A stretch of 64,000 nucleotides of DNA from Mucilaginibacter aquatilis (lineage in GTDB: Bacteria > Bacteroidota > Bacteroidia > Sphingobacteriales > Sphingobacteriaceae): assembly GCF_009755275.1 (NCBI RefSeq), contig NZ_WQLA01000001.1:434001-498000 (forward strand). The letters run 5' to 3'. A model generated the notes under the pieces. It worked only from the letters and a program-made list of their open reading frames with translations. It had not been told where the DNA came from and made no database searches. Of this stretch, positions 31,901 to 40,459 are shown in pieces. The translations under genes and the position numbers were made by a program. Within the stretch, counting starts at the first letter, position 1. Every line of letters starts with the position of its first letter.

Positions 31901-32779
31901 GATAATGCTTTTCACGCCAGAATCAATGATCATCTCAATATTATTATCATCCAGTATGGTTTCGCGCTCAAGAATAATCTCGTTACGTGGTATAGAAACC
32001 ACCTCACCAGTATCCTCGTCAACAAAATCCTCCACCCAGGTTTTCAAAACCCTTGCAGCAAGCTTGCGGCCTACAAATTTCTTAAGGCCCGATTTGCTTA
32101 CTTTTACTTCATCAGCAAGTTCGAATAACTCAAGGATGTCCTTGTCCGAATCATAACCAATAGCACGTAATAGAGTGGTTACCGGGAATTTCTTTTTACG
32201 GTCAATGTAAGCATACATTACGTTGTTAACGTCTGTAGCAAACTCAATCCATGAACCTTTAAAAGGAATAACACGGGCAGAGTACAATTTAGTACCGTTG
32301 GTGTGGCGGCTTTGGCCAAAGAACACACCTGGCGAACGGTGTAACTGAGAAACGATTACACGCTCAGCGCCGTTGATAACGAATGTACCTTTAGGCGTCA
32401 TGTAAGGAATGGTACCTAAGTAAACATCCTGTACAATGGTTTCAAAGTCTTCGTGCTCTTCATCGTTACATGATAGGCGAAGCTTTGCCTTTAATGGCAC
32501 ACTGTAGGTAAGGCCACGGTCGATACACTCTTGAATATCGTAGCGCGGCGGGTCAATAAAGTAATCCAAAAACTCCAGTACGAAAATGTTGCGGGAGTCG
32601 GAAATAGGAAAGTTTTCGGCAAACACTTTAAACAAGCCCTCTTTATGACGGTTGTCTGAAGTGGTTTCAAGCTGGAAAAATTCCTGGAAAGATTTCAACT
32701 GTACATCCAGAAAGTCAGGGTAGTCGATGACGTGCCTGCTGGTTGCAAAGTTAACTCTCTGATTATTTTTGTTTGCCAA
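28976..32779 (-). CDS. rpoB: DNA-directed RNA polymerase subunit beta
   Basis: 1267 residues, typical of Bacteroidota. Rifampicin-pocket region [27 protein letters not shown] is intact and of the sensitive type by eye: the Asp, His, Arg and Ser at the classical positions are present. The C-terminal [27 protein letters not shown] is the standard clamp segment. It is the sixth gene after nusG in the ribosomal-protein/RNA polymerase block. Confidence 0.99.
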   Translation of the reverse strand: MANKNNQRVNFATSRHVIDYPDFLDVQLKSFQEFFQLETTSDNRHKEGLFKVFAENFPISDSRNIFVLEFLDYFIDPPRYDIQECIDRGLTYSVPLKAKLRLSCNDEEHEDFETIVQDVYLGTIPYMTPKGTFVINGAERVIVSQLHRSPGVFFGQSRHTNGTKLYSARVIPFKGSWIEFATDVNNVMYAYIDRKKKFPVTTLLRAIGYDSDKDILELFELADEVKVSKSGLKKFVGRKLAARVLKTWVEDFVDEDTGEVVSIPRNEIILERETILDDNNIEMIIDSGVKSIILNKEDASTSGDYTIIYNTLQKDTSNSEKEAVEHIYRQLRNAEPPDEETARGIIDRLFFSDKRYDLGDVGRYRINRKLKLDTSDEIKVLTKADIIAIVKYLIKLINSKAEVDDIDHLSNRRVRTVGEQLYAQFGVGLARMARTIRERMNIRDNEVFTPTDLINARTLSSVINSFFGTNQLSQFMDQTNPLAEITHKRRLSALGPGGLSRERAGFEVRDVHYTHYGRLCTIETPEGPNIGLISSLCVHAKINNLGFIETPYKRVDNGVVAVDEPVIYLSAEDEDGKTIGQANAVYNDQGVFDTPRVKARFEGDFPVIEPERLDYMDIAPNQITSIAASLIPFLEHDDANRALMGSNMQRQAVPLLRPEAPIVGTGLEGRVAKDSRTLVNAEGDGVVEYVDANEIRIRYDRNDDDRLVSFDDDTKGYRLIKFQKTNQSTTMNLKPIVKKGQRVSKGEVLCEGYATQNGELALGRNMKVAFMPWQGYNFEDAIVISERVVSQDIFTSIHVEEFELEVRDTKRGEEELTPDIPNVSEEATKDLDEDGIIRVGAEVKEGDILIGKITPKGESDPSPEEKLLRAIFGDKAGDVKDASLKTPPSIAGVVIDTKLFSRAKKTSKAEEKAQLEKLDNKHDKAIKDLKNRLVDKLFEIVNGKTSQGVYNVYKELLVPKGVKFTQKTLVELPYENINPTKWTTDDDKNDQIKLLLHNYGIKVNEELGAYRRDKFAISVGDELPSGIVQMAKVYIAKKRKLKVGDKMAGRHGNKGIVARIVRDEDMPFLADGTPVDIVLNPLGVPSRMNLGQIYETVLGWAGKELGVKFATPIFDGATYSEVEEWIAKAGLPATGRTYLHNGLTGERFDQPTTVGIIYMLKLGHMVDDKMHARSIGPYSLITQQPLGGKAQFGGQRFGEMEVWALEAFGAANILQEILTVKSDDVIGRAKTYEAIVKGENLPTPSVPESFNVLVHELRGLGLDITLE

Positions 32780-32873
32780 GGGATTATGATTTTAATATGT
32801 ATTAAACTCTTACTGGTTTATTTAAAGTTGTTCCTGAACTTCAAACAAAAATGAAAACGTTATAAACGGCAAT

Positions 32874-32903
32874 AGACCCCGAGCCAAATACAGGTCGGGG
32901 TCT
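32874..32903 (-). promoter_or_regulatory. Hairpin between rplL and rpoB
   Basis: AGACCCCGA and TCGGGGTCT form a perfect 9-base GC-rich stem with a 12-base loop, 30 bases past the rplL stop. No T run follows. In Escherichia coli the same position holds a partial attenuator and RNase III site that set the L12 to beta ratio; an equivalent role here is inference. Confidence 0.55.
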
Positions 32904-32934
32904 TGATGCTTTTTAAGCTTGTATGGGGAGATAA

Positions 32935-33315
32935 TTACTTGATCTCAACAACAGCTCCGGCTTCTTCTAAGGCTTTTTTCAAAGATTCAGCTTCAGCTTT
33001 ATCTACACCAGTTTTTAATTCTTTTGGTGCACCGTCAACTAAGTCTTTTGCTTCTTTCAAACCAAGACCGGTTAAGTCTTTAACTAATTTAACAACTGCT
33101 AATTTCTGACCACCTGCTTCTTTCAGGATAACGTCAAATGCAGTTTGCTCAGCAGCAGCAGCAGGTGCATCACCACCAGCAGCAGGAGCAGCAACAGCAA
33201 CAGCTGCAGCAGCAGGCTCAATACCATACTCGTCTTTCAGGATCTGAGCTAATTCGTTAACTTCTTTTACTGTTAAGTTTACTAACTGTTCAGCAAACGC
33301 TTTTAAATCTGCCAT
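32935..33315 (-). CDS. rplL: Large ribosomal subunit protein bL12 (L7/L12)
   Basis: 126 residues. N-terminal dimerisation helices ([20 protein letters not shown]), an Ala-rich flexible hinge at about 35-57, and the C-terminal factor-binding domain with [21 protein letters not shown]. Stalk protein that recruits EF-Tu and EF-G. It follows rplJ by 58 bases. Confidence 0.98.
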   Translation of the reverse strand: MADLKAFAEQLVNLTVKEVNELAQILKDEYGIEPAAAAVAVAAPAAGGDAPAAAAEQTAFDVILKEAGGQKLAVVKLVKDLTGLGLKEAKDLVDGAPKELKTGVDKAEAESLKKALEEAGAVVEIK

Positions 33316-33373
33316 GATTATCTAAATTTTACTTTTAATACTTTTTTGTTAATTGCGACCTTAAGGTGTTCGC

Positions 33374-33895
33374 TTAACCTTCTCTTTCTTGTAATGTTTT
33401 TACCAAACCCGCGATAGTAGTTCCGCCTGATTGTAGGGCAGAAAGTACGTTTTTAGCAGGAGATTGCAGTAAGCCAATGATTTCGCCAACCAATTCTTCT
33501 TTCGATTTAAGGGTCAACAACGCATCTAACTGGCTATCGCCAACAAATGCTGCTGAGTATACATAAGCCGCTTTTAATACCGGCTTATCACCTTGTCTTC
33601 TTAAATCTTTAATCAACTTAGCCGGGGCTTTAGCTGATTTAGAGAATAATATAGTTGATGCACCTTTAAGTGAATCAAATATTGGTTCGTAGTCACCTTC
33701 GGCTGCTAATAAAGCTTTTTTAATTAAGCTGTTTTTAGCTACCTGCATGGTAATTTCGTTGTCAAAACATTTACGACGGATGTCGTTAATTTTAGCAACG
33801 GATAAATCTGCAGTATCAGTAATATAGAAATTACCATACTCTTTGATCTGCTCGGTTAGAGCTTCAACCAGTTCGTATTTTTCTTCTTTATTCAT
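33374..33895 (-). CDS. rplJ: Large ribosomal subunit protein uL10
   Basis: 173 residues. MNKEEKYELVEALTEQI start, the RNA-binding globular domain with VAKNSLIKKALLAA, and a C-terminal helix that carries the L12 dimers (SALQSGGTTIAGLVKTLQE). It begins 2 bases after the rplA stop, suggesting translational coupling. In other bacteria the L10-L12 complex represses its own leader; no such leader is obvious in this short gap. Confidence 0.97.
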   Translation of the reverse strand: MNKEEKYELVEALTEQIKEYGNFYITDTADLSVAKINDIRRKCFDNEITMQVAKNSLIKKALLAAEGDYEPIFDSLKGASTILFSKSAKAPAKLIKDLRRQGDKPVLKAAYVYSAAFVGDSQLDALLTLKSKEELVGEIIGLLQSPAKNVLSALQSGGTTIAGLVKTLQEREG

Positions 33896-33897
33896 GA

Positions 33898-34596
33898 TTA
33901 GATCCCCGCTACTGTTTTGGTTTCAACTTCAATTCCGCGAGACATAGTTGAAGAGACGTGAATGCTCTTGAAATATGTTCCTTTTGCTGCTGATGGTTTT
34001 AATTTAGAGATAGTTTGCAATACTTCTAAAGCATTCTCGTAAATTTTGTCAGCAGGGAAAGATACTTTTCCTATTGAGGCGTGAATGATACCTGTTTTGT
34101 CAACTTTAAAATCAATCTTGCCACCTTTAACGTCAGTTACAGCTTTACCAACCTCAGTTGTTACTGTACCTGATTTAGGGTTAGGCATTAAGTTACGCGG
34201 ACCTAAAATACGGCCCAAACGTCCAACTTTAGCCATAACGCTTGGCATAGTGATGATAATGTCAACATCAGTCCATCCGCCTTCTATTTTGGCAATGTAA
34301 TCATCCAAACCTACGTAATCTGCACCGGCGTCTTTTGCTTCTTGCTCCTTATCAGGAGTACAAAGCACCAGAACGCGCACAGTTTTACCGGTTCCGTGAG
34401 GTAAGGTAGCAATACCACGTACCATTTGATTGGCTTTACGCGGATCAACACCTAAACGAACGTCGATGTCAACAGATGCATCAAACTTGGTAGTAGTAAT
34501 TTCTTTTACCAGGTTAGTTGCCTCTTGCAAAGAGTACGCTTTGTTAGCCTCAATTTTGGATAGTACTGCCTTCTGATTTTTTGTTAATCTAGCCAC
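33898..34596 (-). CDS. rplA: Large ribosomal subunit protein uL1
   Basis: 232 residues starting at GTG (34596), which gives the conserved [16 protein letters not shown] beginning. Core signatures are [28 protein letters not shown] and [17 protein letters not shown]. It forms the L1 stalk and in many bacteria represses the rplKA transcript. It is about 100 bases downstream of rplK. Confidence 0.98.
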   Translation of the reverse strand: MARLTKNQKAVLSKIEANKAYSLQEATNLVKEITTTKFDASVDIDVRLGVDPRKANQMVRGIATLPHGTGKTVRVLVLCTPDKEQEAKDAGADYVGLDDYIAKIEGGWTDVDIIITMPSVMAKVGRLGRILGPRNLMPNPKSGTVTTEVGKAVTDVKGGKIDFKVDKTGIIHASIGKVSFPADKIYENALEVLQTISKLKPSAAKGTYFKSIHVSSTMSRGIEVETKTVAGI

Positions 34597-34697
34597 TGTC
34601 TTAAACTGATTTGTGTGTTAATGTTGTTAATTTCGCAAGCCGGATAACGTTTCCAGGCTAAACAGCCAGTAGAGTTAATCCGATATTCGAAATCATG

Positions 34698-35138
34698 TTA
34701 ATTCCAGGGTGCTGTACCAGATACGGTGATACCCATGCTGCGGGCAGTGCCAGCCACCATTTTCATGGCTGATTCTACTGTGAATGCGTTTAAGTCAGGC
34801 ATTTTATCTTTGGCAATATTCTCAACCTGCTCCCAATTTACATTGGCAACTTTTTTACGGTTGGGCTCTGCCGAACCACCTTTTAAACCTGCTGCTTCCA
34901 ATAACTGGATTGCAACCGGAGGGGTTTTGATGATAAAATCAAATGACTTATCGGTATAAACAGTAATTACTACCGGAAGCACTTTACCAGGTTTATCCTG
35001 AGTACGCGCGTTGAATTGCTTGCAAAACTCCATGATGTTCACACCTTTTGCACCCAATGCAGGGCCAATTGGAGGTGATGGATTTGCAGCGCCACCCTTA
35101 ACTTGTAGTTTTACTAACGCACCGACTTCTTTTGCCAT
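34698..35138 (-). CDS. rplK: Large ribosomal subunit protein uL11
   Basis: 146 residues. N-terminal [24 protein letters not shown] and C-terminal rRNA-binding segment [30 protein letters not shown] (shown in parts) define uL11, which builds the GTPase-associated centre. A terminator-like hairpin sits between nusG and this gene. Confidence 0.98.
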   Translation of the reverse strand: MAKEVGALVKLQVKGGAANPSPPIGPALGAKGVNIMEFCKQFNARTQDKPGKVLPVVITVYTDKSFDFIIKTPPVAIQLLEAAGLKGGSAEPNRKKVANVNWEQVENIAKDKMPDLNAFTVESAMKMVAGTARSMGITVSGTAPWN

Positions 35139-35204
35139 CTTTAATAAAATTTAATGTACTTAATGTTAGTAAGTTGGAAGCTATGTAACATTTAGAACTG
35201 AATA

Positions 35205-35245
35205 TAAAAATTCAGCCCGCAAAGATATTAACTTTACGGGCTGAA
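35205..35245 (-). terminator. Terminator or attenuator between nusG and rplK
   Basis: On the minus strand TTCAGCCCG-TAAAG pairs with CTTTG-CGGGCTGAA across a short loop, followed by TTTTTAT. It lies 17 bases past the nusG stop, so it can stop or attenuate the secE-nusG transcript before rplK. Confidence 0.75.
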
Positions 35246-35261
35246 TGCAAATTATTTTTGA

Positions 35262-35804
35262 TTATTCTTTTTCTACCTGCATGTAGTTTAACTCGAGCGG
35301 CGTTCGGCGGCCAAATATCTTAACCATTACCTTCAGCTTTTTCTTCTCTTCGTTAACCTCTTCTATCACGCCGCTAAAGCCATTGAACGGACCGTCCATA
35401 ACCTTAACGTTCTCACCCACGTAATACGGCACATTGGCTGTATCAGCCTGTGAAGCCATTTCATCAACCTTACCTAAAATACGGTTAACTTCGGCTTGGC
35501 GTAAAGGAATTGCATTACCTGCTTTATCACCCAAAAAGCCAATTACGCTATTGATGTTTTTAATAATGTGCTCTAGCTCGCCATCAAGTGCAGCTTCCAT
35601 CATTACATACCCCGGGAAGTAGTTACGCTCTTTGGCAATTTTTTTACCATCGCGCATTTGGTAATACTTTTCGGTAGGAATTAATACCTGTGGTACCAGG
35701 TGTGATATGCCTAAACGGTTAACTTCGGCATCAATGTATTGTTTAACCTTTTTTTCTTTACCGCTTACGGCTCTAACTACATACCATTTTAATTGATCAC
35801 TCAT
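35262..35804 (-). CDS. nusG: Transcription termination/antitermination protein NusG
   Basis: 180 residues. NGN domain with [18 protein letters not shown] and [11 protein letters not shown], then the KOW domain [40 protein letters not shown] (in parts). It binds RNA polymerase and couples it to Rho or the ribosome. It follows secE by 18 bases. A GGAGA stretch 7 bases before the ATG is a weak Shine-Dalgarno-like site. Confidence 0.97.
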   Translation of the reverse strand: MSDQLKWYVVRAVSGKEKKVKQYIDAEVNRLGISHLVPQVLIPTEKYYQMRDGKKIAKERNYFPGYVMMEAALDGELEHIIKNINSVIGFLGDKAGNAIPLRQAEVNRILGKVDEMASQADTANVPYYVGENVKVMDGPFNGFSGVIEEVNEEKKKLKVMVKIFGRRTPLELNYMQVEKE

Positions 35805-35822
35805 CTTTTTCTCCAGGTGTTA

Positions 35823-36017
35823 TTAAGCAAGTGAACTATAAAACAGTCTCAAAACGTAACCAATAACTTGATCCATACCAAATACAAGAAACGCGATAAT
35901 TAAGGCAGCAACCAGTACCAAAATAGCACTGCTTTGCAGCTCGCGCCAAGTTGGCCAGGTAACCTTTTCGGTTAACTCGATGTATGATTCTTTAATATAT
36001 TCGGCTACTGCAGACAT
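35823..36017 (-). CDS. secE: Preprotein translocase subunit SecE
   Basis: 64 residues, the short single-membrane-span form. The amphipathic segment ESYIELTEKVTWPTWRELQ is the SecE signature and is followed by one transmembrane helix (SAILVLVAALIIAFLVFGMDQ, about 31-50). It clamps SecY in the membrane. The tRNA-Trp gene lies just upstream and nusG just downstream. Confidence 0.96.
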   Translation of the reverse strand: MSAVAEYIKESYIELTEKVTWPTWRELQSSAILVLVAALIIAFLVFGMDQVIGYVLRLFYSSLA

Positions 36018-36037
36018 GTGTATGAATTACTTAAGAG

Positions 36038-36108
36038 CACGGGAACAAGGATTCGAACCCTGATCAAAGGTTTTGGAGACCTCTATTCTACCGTTGAACT
36101 ATTCCCGT
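36038..36108 (-). tRNA. tRNA-Trp (anticodon CCA)
   Basis: 71 bases folding as a cloverleaf: acceptor ACGGGAA/TTCCCGT with discriminator G, T8-A9, D stem GTTC/GAAT, anticodon loop CTCCAAA, and a T loop GTTCGAATC. The CCA end is not encoded. It lies between tuf and secE, after the tuf terminator. Confidence 0.96.
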
Positions 36109-36118
36109 TTATTAGTTT

Positions 36119-36158
36119 AAAACAAAGTACTTAGCTTTTATACCAAGTACTTTGTTTT
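36119..36158. terminator. Terminator after tuf
   Basis: AAAACAAAGTACTT and AAGTACTTTGTTTT form a perfect 14-base stem with a 12-base loop; T-rich on both strands. It lies 50 bases past the tuf stop and just before tRNA-Trp. Confidence 0.8.
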
Positions 36159-36208
36159 TAAATTAACCTAACCTTTTTGTTTCCTTTTACAGAAATGAGG
36201 GGTAGGTC

Positions 36209-37396
36209 TTATTTTAAGATTTCAGTTACCTGACCAGCACCTACTGTACGGCCACCTTCGCGGATAGCGAAACGTAAACCTTTTTCCATTGCGATAGCGT
36301 TGATTAACGATACAGTGATGGTAACGTTATCACCTGGCATAACCATTTCTACGCCTTCTGCTAATGAAATTTCACCGGTTACGTCAGTGGTACGGAAGTA
36401 GAACTGAGGACGGTATTTGTTGAAGAATGGAGTGTGACGACCACCTTCAGCTTTTGATAATACGTAAACTTCTGCTTTGAAATCGGTGTGAGGAGTTACT
36501 GAACCTGGTTTACAGATAACCATACCACGACGGATATCAGTTTTCTCAATACCACGTAACAATAAACCTACGTTGTCACCAGCTTCACCACGGTCAAGGA
36601 TTTTGCGGAACATCTCAACACCAGTTACGGTTGATTTTAAGTTCTCAGCACCCATACCCAGGATATCAACAGGATCACCAGAGTTGATTACACCACGCTC
36701 GATACGGCCAGTTGCTACAGTACCACGACCAGTGATCGAGAATACGTCCTCAACAGGCATCAAGAAAGGTAAGTCAGTTAAACGTGGAGGAATTGGAATG
36801 TAGCTATCTACAGCATCCATTAACTCCATAATTTTTTCAACCCATTTAGGCTCTGCGTTTAAGCCACCTAATGCTGAACCTTGGATTACAGGGATATCGT
36901 CTCCAGGGAAATCGTAGAATGATAATAACTCACGGATTTCCATTTCAACTAATTCTAATAACTCAGGATCGTCAACCATGTCAACTTTGTTCATGAAAAC
37001 AGTCAAAGCAGGTACACCTACCTGACGAGCTAACAGGATGTGCTCACGAGTTTGAGGCATAGGACCATCGGTAGCAGCAACTACCAGGATAGCACCGTCC
37101 ATTTGCGCAGCACCAGTAACCATGTTTTTTACATAGTCAGCGTGACCCGGACAGTCAACGTGTGCATAGTGACGGTTTGCAGTTGAATACTCAACGTGCG
37201 CAGTGTTGATGGTGATACCACGCTCTTTTTCTTCAGGAGCAGAGTCGATTGAATCGAAAGAACGAGCTTCTGATAAACCTTTATCAGCTAATACTTTAGT
37301 AATAGCAGCAGTTAAAGTGGTTTTACCGTGGTCAACGTGACCGATAGTACCGATGTTTAAGTGCGGCTTACTGCGGTCAAATTTTTCTTTTGCCAT
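36209..37396 (-). CDS. tuf: Elongation factor Tu
   Basis: 395 residues. G1 [10 protein letters not shown]3 DCPGHADY, G4 NKVD, and domain II/III signatures ([29 protein letters not shown]) are all present. Delivers aminoacyl-tRNA to the ribosome and is the target of elfamycins. Four tRNA genes precede it on the same transcript, exactly in the order of the thrU-tyrU-glyT-thrT-tufB operon of Escherichia coli. Confidence 0.99.
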   Translation of the reverse strand: MAKEKFDRSKPHLNIGTIGHVDHGKTTLTAAITKVLADKGLSEARSFDSIDSAPEEKERGITINTAHVEYSTANRHYAHVDCPGHADYVKNMVTGAAQMDGAILVVAATDGPMPQTREHILLARQVGVPALTVFMNKVDMVDDPELLELVEMEIRELLSFYDFPGDDIPVIQGSALGGLNAEPKWVEKIMELMDAVDSYIPIPPRLTDLPFLMPVEDVFSITGRGTVATGRIERGVINSGDPVDILGMGAENLKSTVTGVEMFRKILDRGEAGDNVGLLLRGIEKTDIRRGMVICKPGSVTPHTDFKAEVYVLSKAEGGRHTPFFNKYRPQFYFRTTDVTGEISLAEGVEMVMPGDNVTITVSLINAIAMEKGLRFAIREGGRTVGAGQVTEILK

Positions 37397-37451
37397 GATT
37401 TATAAAATGTTTGTAGGTTAATTTACTCTTTTAAACGTTATTACTACGTTG

Positions 37452-37523
37452 AGCCAACGAAGGGATTTGAACCCTTGGCCTCTTCCTTACCAAGGAAGTG
37501 CTCTACCCCTGAGCTACGTCGGC
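37452..37523 (-). tRNA. tRNA-Thr (anticodon GGT)
   Basis: 72 bases. Acceptor GCCGACG/CGTTGGC (one G-T pair), anticodon stem CTTCC/GGAAG with loop TTGGTAA, T loop GTTCAAATC. Nearest tRNA to tuf. Confidence 0.97.
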
Positions 37524-37632
37524 TTGTTTACTTAAACGGCTTAAATAACTTTATCCTGAACATGTTCAAGACGTTTGTTATTAAAACCTGGCCCGATGTC
37601 CAAAATCGAAATCCGAAATCCGACATTCAAAG

Positions 37633-37705
37633 AGCGGAAGACGAGGTTCGAACTCGCGACCTATAGCTTGGAAGGCTATCGCTCTACCAACTGAGCTACT
37701 TCCGC
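37633..37705 (-). tRNA. tRNA-Gly (anticodon TCC)
   Basis: 73 bases. Acceptor GCGGAAG/CTTCCGC, anticodon stem ATAGC/GCTAT with loop CTTCCAA, T loop GTTCGAACC, discriminator T as usual for tRNA-Gly. Confidence 0.97.
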
Positions 37706-37717
37706 AGTTTGCACAAA

Positions 37718-37799
37718 GAGTGAATTAATGAAGGGGTGAATACTGCGAACAAGACAAATCTTAATCACTTATTCACTCAATCAACAATTCACTCATTGA
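37718..37799. repeat. Second copy of the GAATGAGTGAAT inverted repeat
   Basis: GAGTGAATTAATGAAGGGGTGAAT on the left (24 bases, described by its first and last words GAGTGAATT and GGGTGAAT) faces CACTTATTCACTC and TTCACTCATTGAC on the right. It fills the gap between tRNA-Gly and tRNA-Tyr. Confidence 0.5.
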
Positions 37800-37810
37800 C
37801 TAACTAATTG

Positions 37811-37891
37811 TGGAGAGGGAAGGATTCGAACCTTCGTAGCCGAAGCAGCGGATTTACAGTCCGCCCCATTTGACCGCTCTGGTACCTCTCC
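37811..37891 (-). tRNA. tRNA-Tyr (anticodon GTA)
   Basis: 81 bases with the long variable arm of class II tRNAs. Acceptor GGAGAGG/CCTCTCC, anticodon stem GCGGA/TCCGC with loop CTGTAAA, discriminator A. Confidence 0.97.
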
Positions 37892-37983
37892 AAGGTTCTT
37901 TAAATCTTTAACCTTTACCGCCTAAACGGGGTGCAAATATACACCCTTATTTATAAAAGCAAAGTTCTAATTTAAAAACTTTG

Positions 37984-38056
<73 letters not shown>

Positions 38057-38117
38057 GTTTATTTTAAGTGTTAAAGAACCGTTTCCCTTATGTTGACTAC
38101 CTCTCCAAAAGGGAATG

Positions 38118-38147
38118 CAAATCTACACATTTTTAGTACCGTGCAAA
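38118..38147 (-). promoter_or_regulatory. Promoter of the tRNA-tuf operon
   Basis: On the minus strand TTTG (38147-38144) is followed after 18 bases by TAGATTTG (38125-38118), a full match to the Bacteroidota -33 and -7 elements. The first tRNA starts about 60 bases downstream. Confidence 0.8.
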
Positions 38148-38157
38148 ATATTTTTTC

Positions 38158-38197
38158 AAAAAAAATCAGCAGGTTTTTTACCTGCTGATTTTTTTAT
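38158..38197. terminator. Bidirectional terminator after hpf
   Basis: AAATCAGCAGG and CCTGCTGATTT form an 11-base stem with a T-rich loop, flanked by A and T runs. It ends the rpsU-xerC-hpf transcript before the tRNA promoter. Confidence 0.9.
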
Positions 38198-38214
38198 TTC
38201 TATGTGGTTGATTA

Positions 38215-38565
38215 TCAATATTCATCGTCTTCAACCGCCAGCGGATCGGCATTGCGCGCTTCGCTCGAAATTGCGCTTTGCTTCTGTTTATGTTTCTGAA
38301 TTTGCTTGCGCAAACTCTCTATGGCAAGGTCTGTTCCCTCTTCAAACGTTTTACATTGATGGCTTGCAAACAATTGGTTGCCCGGTGTGAGCAATTTAAT
38401 TTCAGTTATTTTATTGGCTTCTTCGCCGGTATTCTCCAATTTCAAATACACTTCGCCACTAATAATATTATCACTAAATAGTTCGAGTTTATCGGCTTTT
38501 TTCTGAATAAAGTCAATTAACTTCTTGTCTGCACTAAAATGAATCGCCTGAACAGTAATTTTCAT
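38215..38565 (-). CDS. hpf: Ribosome hibernation promoting factor (HPF/YfiA family)
   Basis: 116 residues from the ATG at 38565 (MKITVQAIHFSADKKLIDFI). The core is the beta-alpha-beta HPF fold, with the basic helix SLRKQIQKHKQKQ that occupies the mRNA/tRNA channel of the 30S subunit; the tail is acidic. It is the short form, without the long dimerisation domain. A strong Shine-Dalgarno sequence AAGGAGG stands 5 bases before the ATG (38571-38577), rare in this phylum, which also rules out the 22-codon upstream extension. It lies 16 bases after the recombinase gene in the rpsU operon. Confidence 0.93.
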   Translation of the reverse strand: MKITVQAIHFSADKKLIDFIQKKADKLELFSDNIISGEVYLKLENTGEEANKITEIKLLTPGNQLFASHQCKTFEEGTDLAIESLRKQIQKHKQKQSAISSEARNADPLAVEDDEY

Positions 38566-38570
38566 ATGTT

Positions 38571-38577
38571 CCTCCTT
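38571..38577 (-). promoter_or_regulatory. Strong Shine-Dalgarno sequence of hpf
   Basis: AAGGAGG on the minus strand with 5 bases to the ATG. It matches the 16S 3' end core CCUCCUU. The ribosomal-protein, tuf, gmd, ugd, tauE and DUF1634 starts that I inspected lack such a site. Confidence 0.85.
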
Positions 38578-38581
38578 CGTG

Positions 38582-39475
38582 TTAATTAGCCTTTGGATGG
38601 GCTTGTTTATAAATAGATTTAAGTCTTTCAACTGAGTTATGTGTATACACCTGCGTAGCGCTTAAACTGGCATGCCCTAACAAATCTTTAATGGCATTAA
38701 GGTCAGCACCTTTATTCAATAAACTTGTAGCAAATGTATGCCGCAGCACGTGCGGGCTTTTTTTGTTTTGGGTAGATATATAGGTCAAATATTTCTGCAC
38801 AATTAAGTAAATCATCTTCGGGTAAGCATCGGCTCCCTTATTTGTAACGATTAATTTTAATGAATTGTTAGCAAAAATTTCATTTTTCTTTAACTCGGCG
38901 TGTTTAAGTATTACTTGCCTCAGTTCTGTATTAAGAGGTATAATGCGTTGTTTATTACGTTTTCCAAGCACCTTCACCGTTCCCTCATACATGTTTATAT
39001 CCTCACTGGTTAACCCCAGCAATTCGGCAAGGCGCATACCTGTTCCAAACAGCAGCTCAATTACAAGCTTATCACGCATTCCCTGAAAATTGGCACCAAA
39101 CACCTCATCATTATCCAGTAGTTTGGATAGCTTCTCGTCCTCCACTACTACAGGTAATTGTTTGGCTACTTTGGGTGTTTGTATACGCGCAACCGGCGAA
39201 GCTGAAATTTGCCCGCCCTGAAGTAAAAATTTAAAGTATTTGCGCAACGTTGCAATTTTGCGGTTAATAGAGCGCGCAGCTATGCCGGCATTCATAAGCT
39301 CTACCATCCAGTTGCGTATTTGATGGTGTGTAATTTCTGCGGGATGATTAACCACCGCATCCGGATGGTTCAAAAAAGTGAAGAATTGAGTCAGGTCAGA
39401 CTCATAGGCAGATGCGGTATGAGGGGAATACCGTTTTTCGTATTTAATATACGCTATAAACTGCTCTAAAAACAT
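38582..39475 (-). CDS. xerC: XerC/XerD-type tyrosine recombinase
   Basis: 297 residues, the Xer length. N-terminal SAM-like DNA-binding domain (residues 1-90, FIAYIKYEKRYSPHTASAYESDL in part) and a catalytic domain with the Arg in TGMRLAELLGL, the HVLRHTFATSLL His/Arg pair, the GHASLSATQVYTH His and the final Tyr in the same motif. Xer enzymes resolve chromosome dimers at dif. It is in the rpsU-hpf operon and no mobile-element features surround it, so a housekeeping Xer is the best reading. C versus D cannot be told here. Confidence 0.88.
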   Translation of the reverse strand: MFLEQFIAYIKYEKRYSPHTASAYESDLTQFFTFLNHPDAVVNHPAEITHHQIRNWMVELMNAGIAARSINRKIATLRKYFKFLLQGGQISASPVARIQTPKVAKQLPVVVEDEKLSKLLDNDEVFGANFQGMRDKLVIELLFGTGMRLAELLGLTSEDINMYEGTVKVLGKRNKQRIIPLNTELRQVILKHAELKKNEIFANNSLKLIVTNKGADAYPKMIYLIVQKYLTYISTQNKKSPHVLRHTFATSLLNKGADLNAIKDLLGHASLSATQVYTHNSVERLKSIYKQAHPKAN

Positions 39476-39546
39476 AAAAACTATTTGAACAATGCCAGAA
39501 AGGCAAAGTACAAATAGTTTTATTATATCAAAACAGGAAGTTTAAA

Positions 39547-39738
39547 TTAAACTGTTTCCTGGTTTAAGCCTTGTTTGTAGATGGCATGTTTAACCACGTT
39601 ACGACGGGTTACAGATCTTTTTTCAAAAGCCTGACGACTACGTAGTTCACGTAATACACCGGTTTTCTCAAATTTCTTTTTGAAACGTTTAAGGGCTTTA
39701 TCTAATGATTCGCCGTCTTTTACATTGATAATAATCAT
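39547..39738 (-). CDS. rpsU: Small ribosomal subunit protein bS21
   Basis: 63 residues, with the S21 signature LDKALKRFKKKFEKTGVLRE and a basic C-terminal half. Tyr54 is present; as I recall, this is the residue that contacts the anti-Shine-Dalgarno of 16S rRNA in the Flavobacterium johnsoniae ribosome, where bS21, bS18 and bS6 hide that sequence. The mRNA leader has a nine-base Shine-Dalgarno match, so the gene should be translated best by ribosomes that lack bS21, a feedback loop described in that organism. It heads an operon with xerC and hpf. Confidence 0.97.
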   Translation of the reverse strand: MIIINVKDGESLDKALKRFKKKFEKTGVLRELRSRQAFEKRSVTRRNVVKHAIYKQGLNQETV

Positions 39739-39751
39739 ATTCCTTCTATAT

Positions 39752-39760
39752 ACCTCCTTT
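39752..39760 (-). promoter_or_regulatory. Extended Shine-Dalgarno sequence of rpsU
   Basis: AAAGGAGGT is a nine-base match to the 16S rRNA 3' end, 13 bases before the ATG; a second, weaker GAAGGA lies directly before the start codon. Together they make the strongest ribosome-binding signal seen in the window. Confidence 0.85.
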
Positions 39761-39769
39761 CAGGGAGAG

Positions 39770-39777
39770 CAAAGGTA
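39770..39777 (-). promoter_or_regulatory. -7 element of the rpsU operon
   Basis: TACCTTTG on the minus strand fits TAnnTTTG about 30 bases before the ATG, so the predicted leader is about 26 bases and consists mainly of the Shine-Dalgarno sequence. The -33 region is T-rich without a clean TTG. Confidence 0.6.
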
Positions 39778-39858
39778 CATAATTATGTTTATATAAATAA
39801 AGCATTTTTAAACATATTTTACTGGCTAACTTACTGATAGTCTTACCATATCAACAGA

Positions 39859-40344
39859 TCAGGATTCCCAAGTGCCAAGAAGCCGTCTTATAATTATAAT
39901 TTCGGCCACATGGTATGCCGTGTGATCGGCAGCCTGAAGTGCTTCACGCAGCAGTGTTTGGCCGTCTCCATGGGGTATCTGGGTAAACAAATCTCCGGTT
40001 TTCACCAAATCAATCATCTCGGCCAAATTGGTTTTAATTTGATTAAGAGACTTGTCCCAGGCTTCGTCATTTTCCGGGGCTTCATCTTTCACCCAGTACC
40101 CATCAGGCCATTTGGGTGATTGATGGTTGCCATCTTTGCTAAACTCCAACATATCCCATAATGCTATGCGAATATGCTCTACCAATTGCCATATGCTATA
40201 AGGGAGGCCATTTGGTATTTGCCCCCGGTGTTGAGTTGGCAAGCCTGCAATGGCATCATCAAATGTAGCATGTGCAGTACCGCCGTTTAGCAGCTTTATA
40301 ATTTCATCAGTTAATACATTTTTATCGTTCACCATAACACTCAT
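39859..40344 (-). CDS. DinB family protein
   Basis: 161 residues, four-helix-bundle DinB/YfiT-like fold. The histidines expected to bind a metal appear in LVEHIR near residue 52, and in the C-terminal ADHTAYHVAEIIIIRRLLG, giving the common H...HxxxH set. The family includes bacillithiol-type transferases and many proteins of unknown role; no thiol pathway gene is adjacent. Cytoplasmic and monocistronic. Confidence 0.85.
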   Translation of the reverse strand: MSVMVNDKNVLTDEIIKLLNGGTAHATFDDAIAGLPTQHRGQIPNGLPYSIWQLVEHIRIALWDMLEFSKDGNHQSPKWPDGYWVKDEAPENDEAWDKSLNQIKTNLAEMIDLVKTGDLFTQIPHGDGQTLLREALQAADHTAYHVAEIIIIRRLLGTWES

Positions 40345-40459
40345 TTTTCAAAACAACAATCAATGCAATACAATGATTGCGGTATAAGATTAAAATCTGT
40401 GTTGGTAGTAACAACCATTATTGCGTACGTTTATGCGTTAAATATAAACTATACTTACT

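Noticed and set aside
37475..37666. 63-codon plus-strand frame over two tRNA genes
   Set aside because: It crosses tRNA-Thr and tRNA-Gly in antisense; the tRNAs fold perfectly.
38582..39475. Integrase of a genomic island
   Set aside because: Xer length and motifs, location in the rpsU operon, and no attachment repeats or cargo; the adjacent tRNA genes are intact with no duplicated 3' ends.
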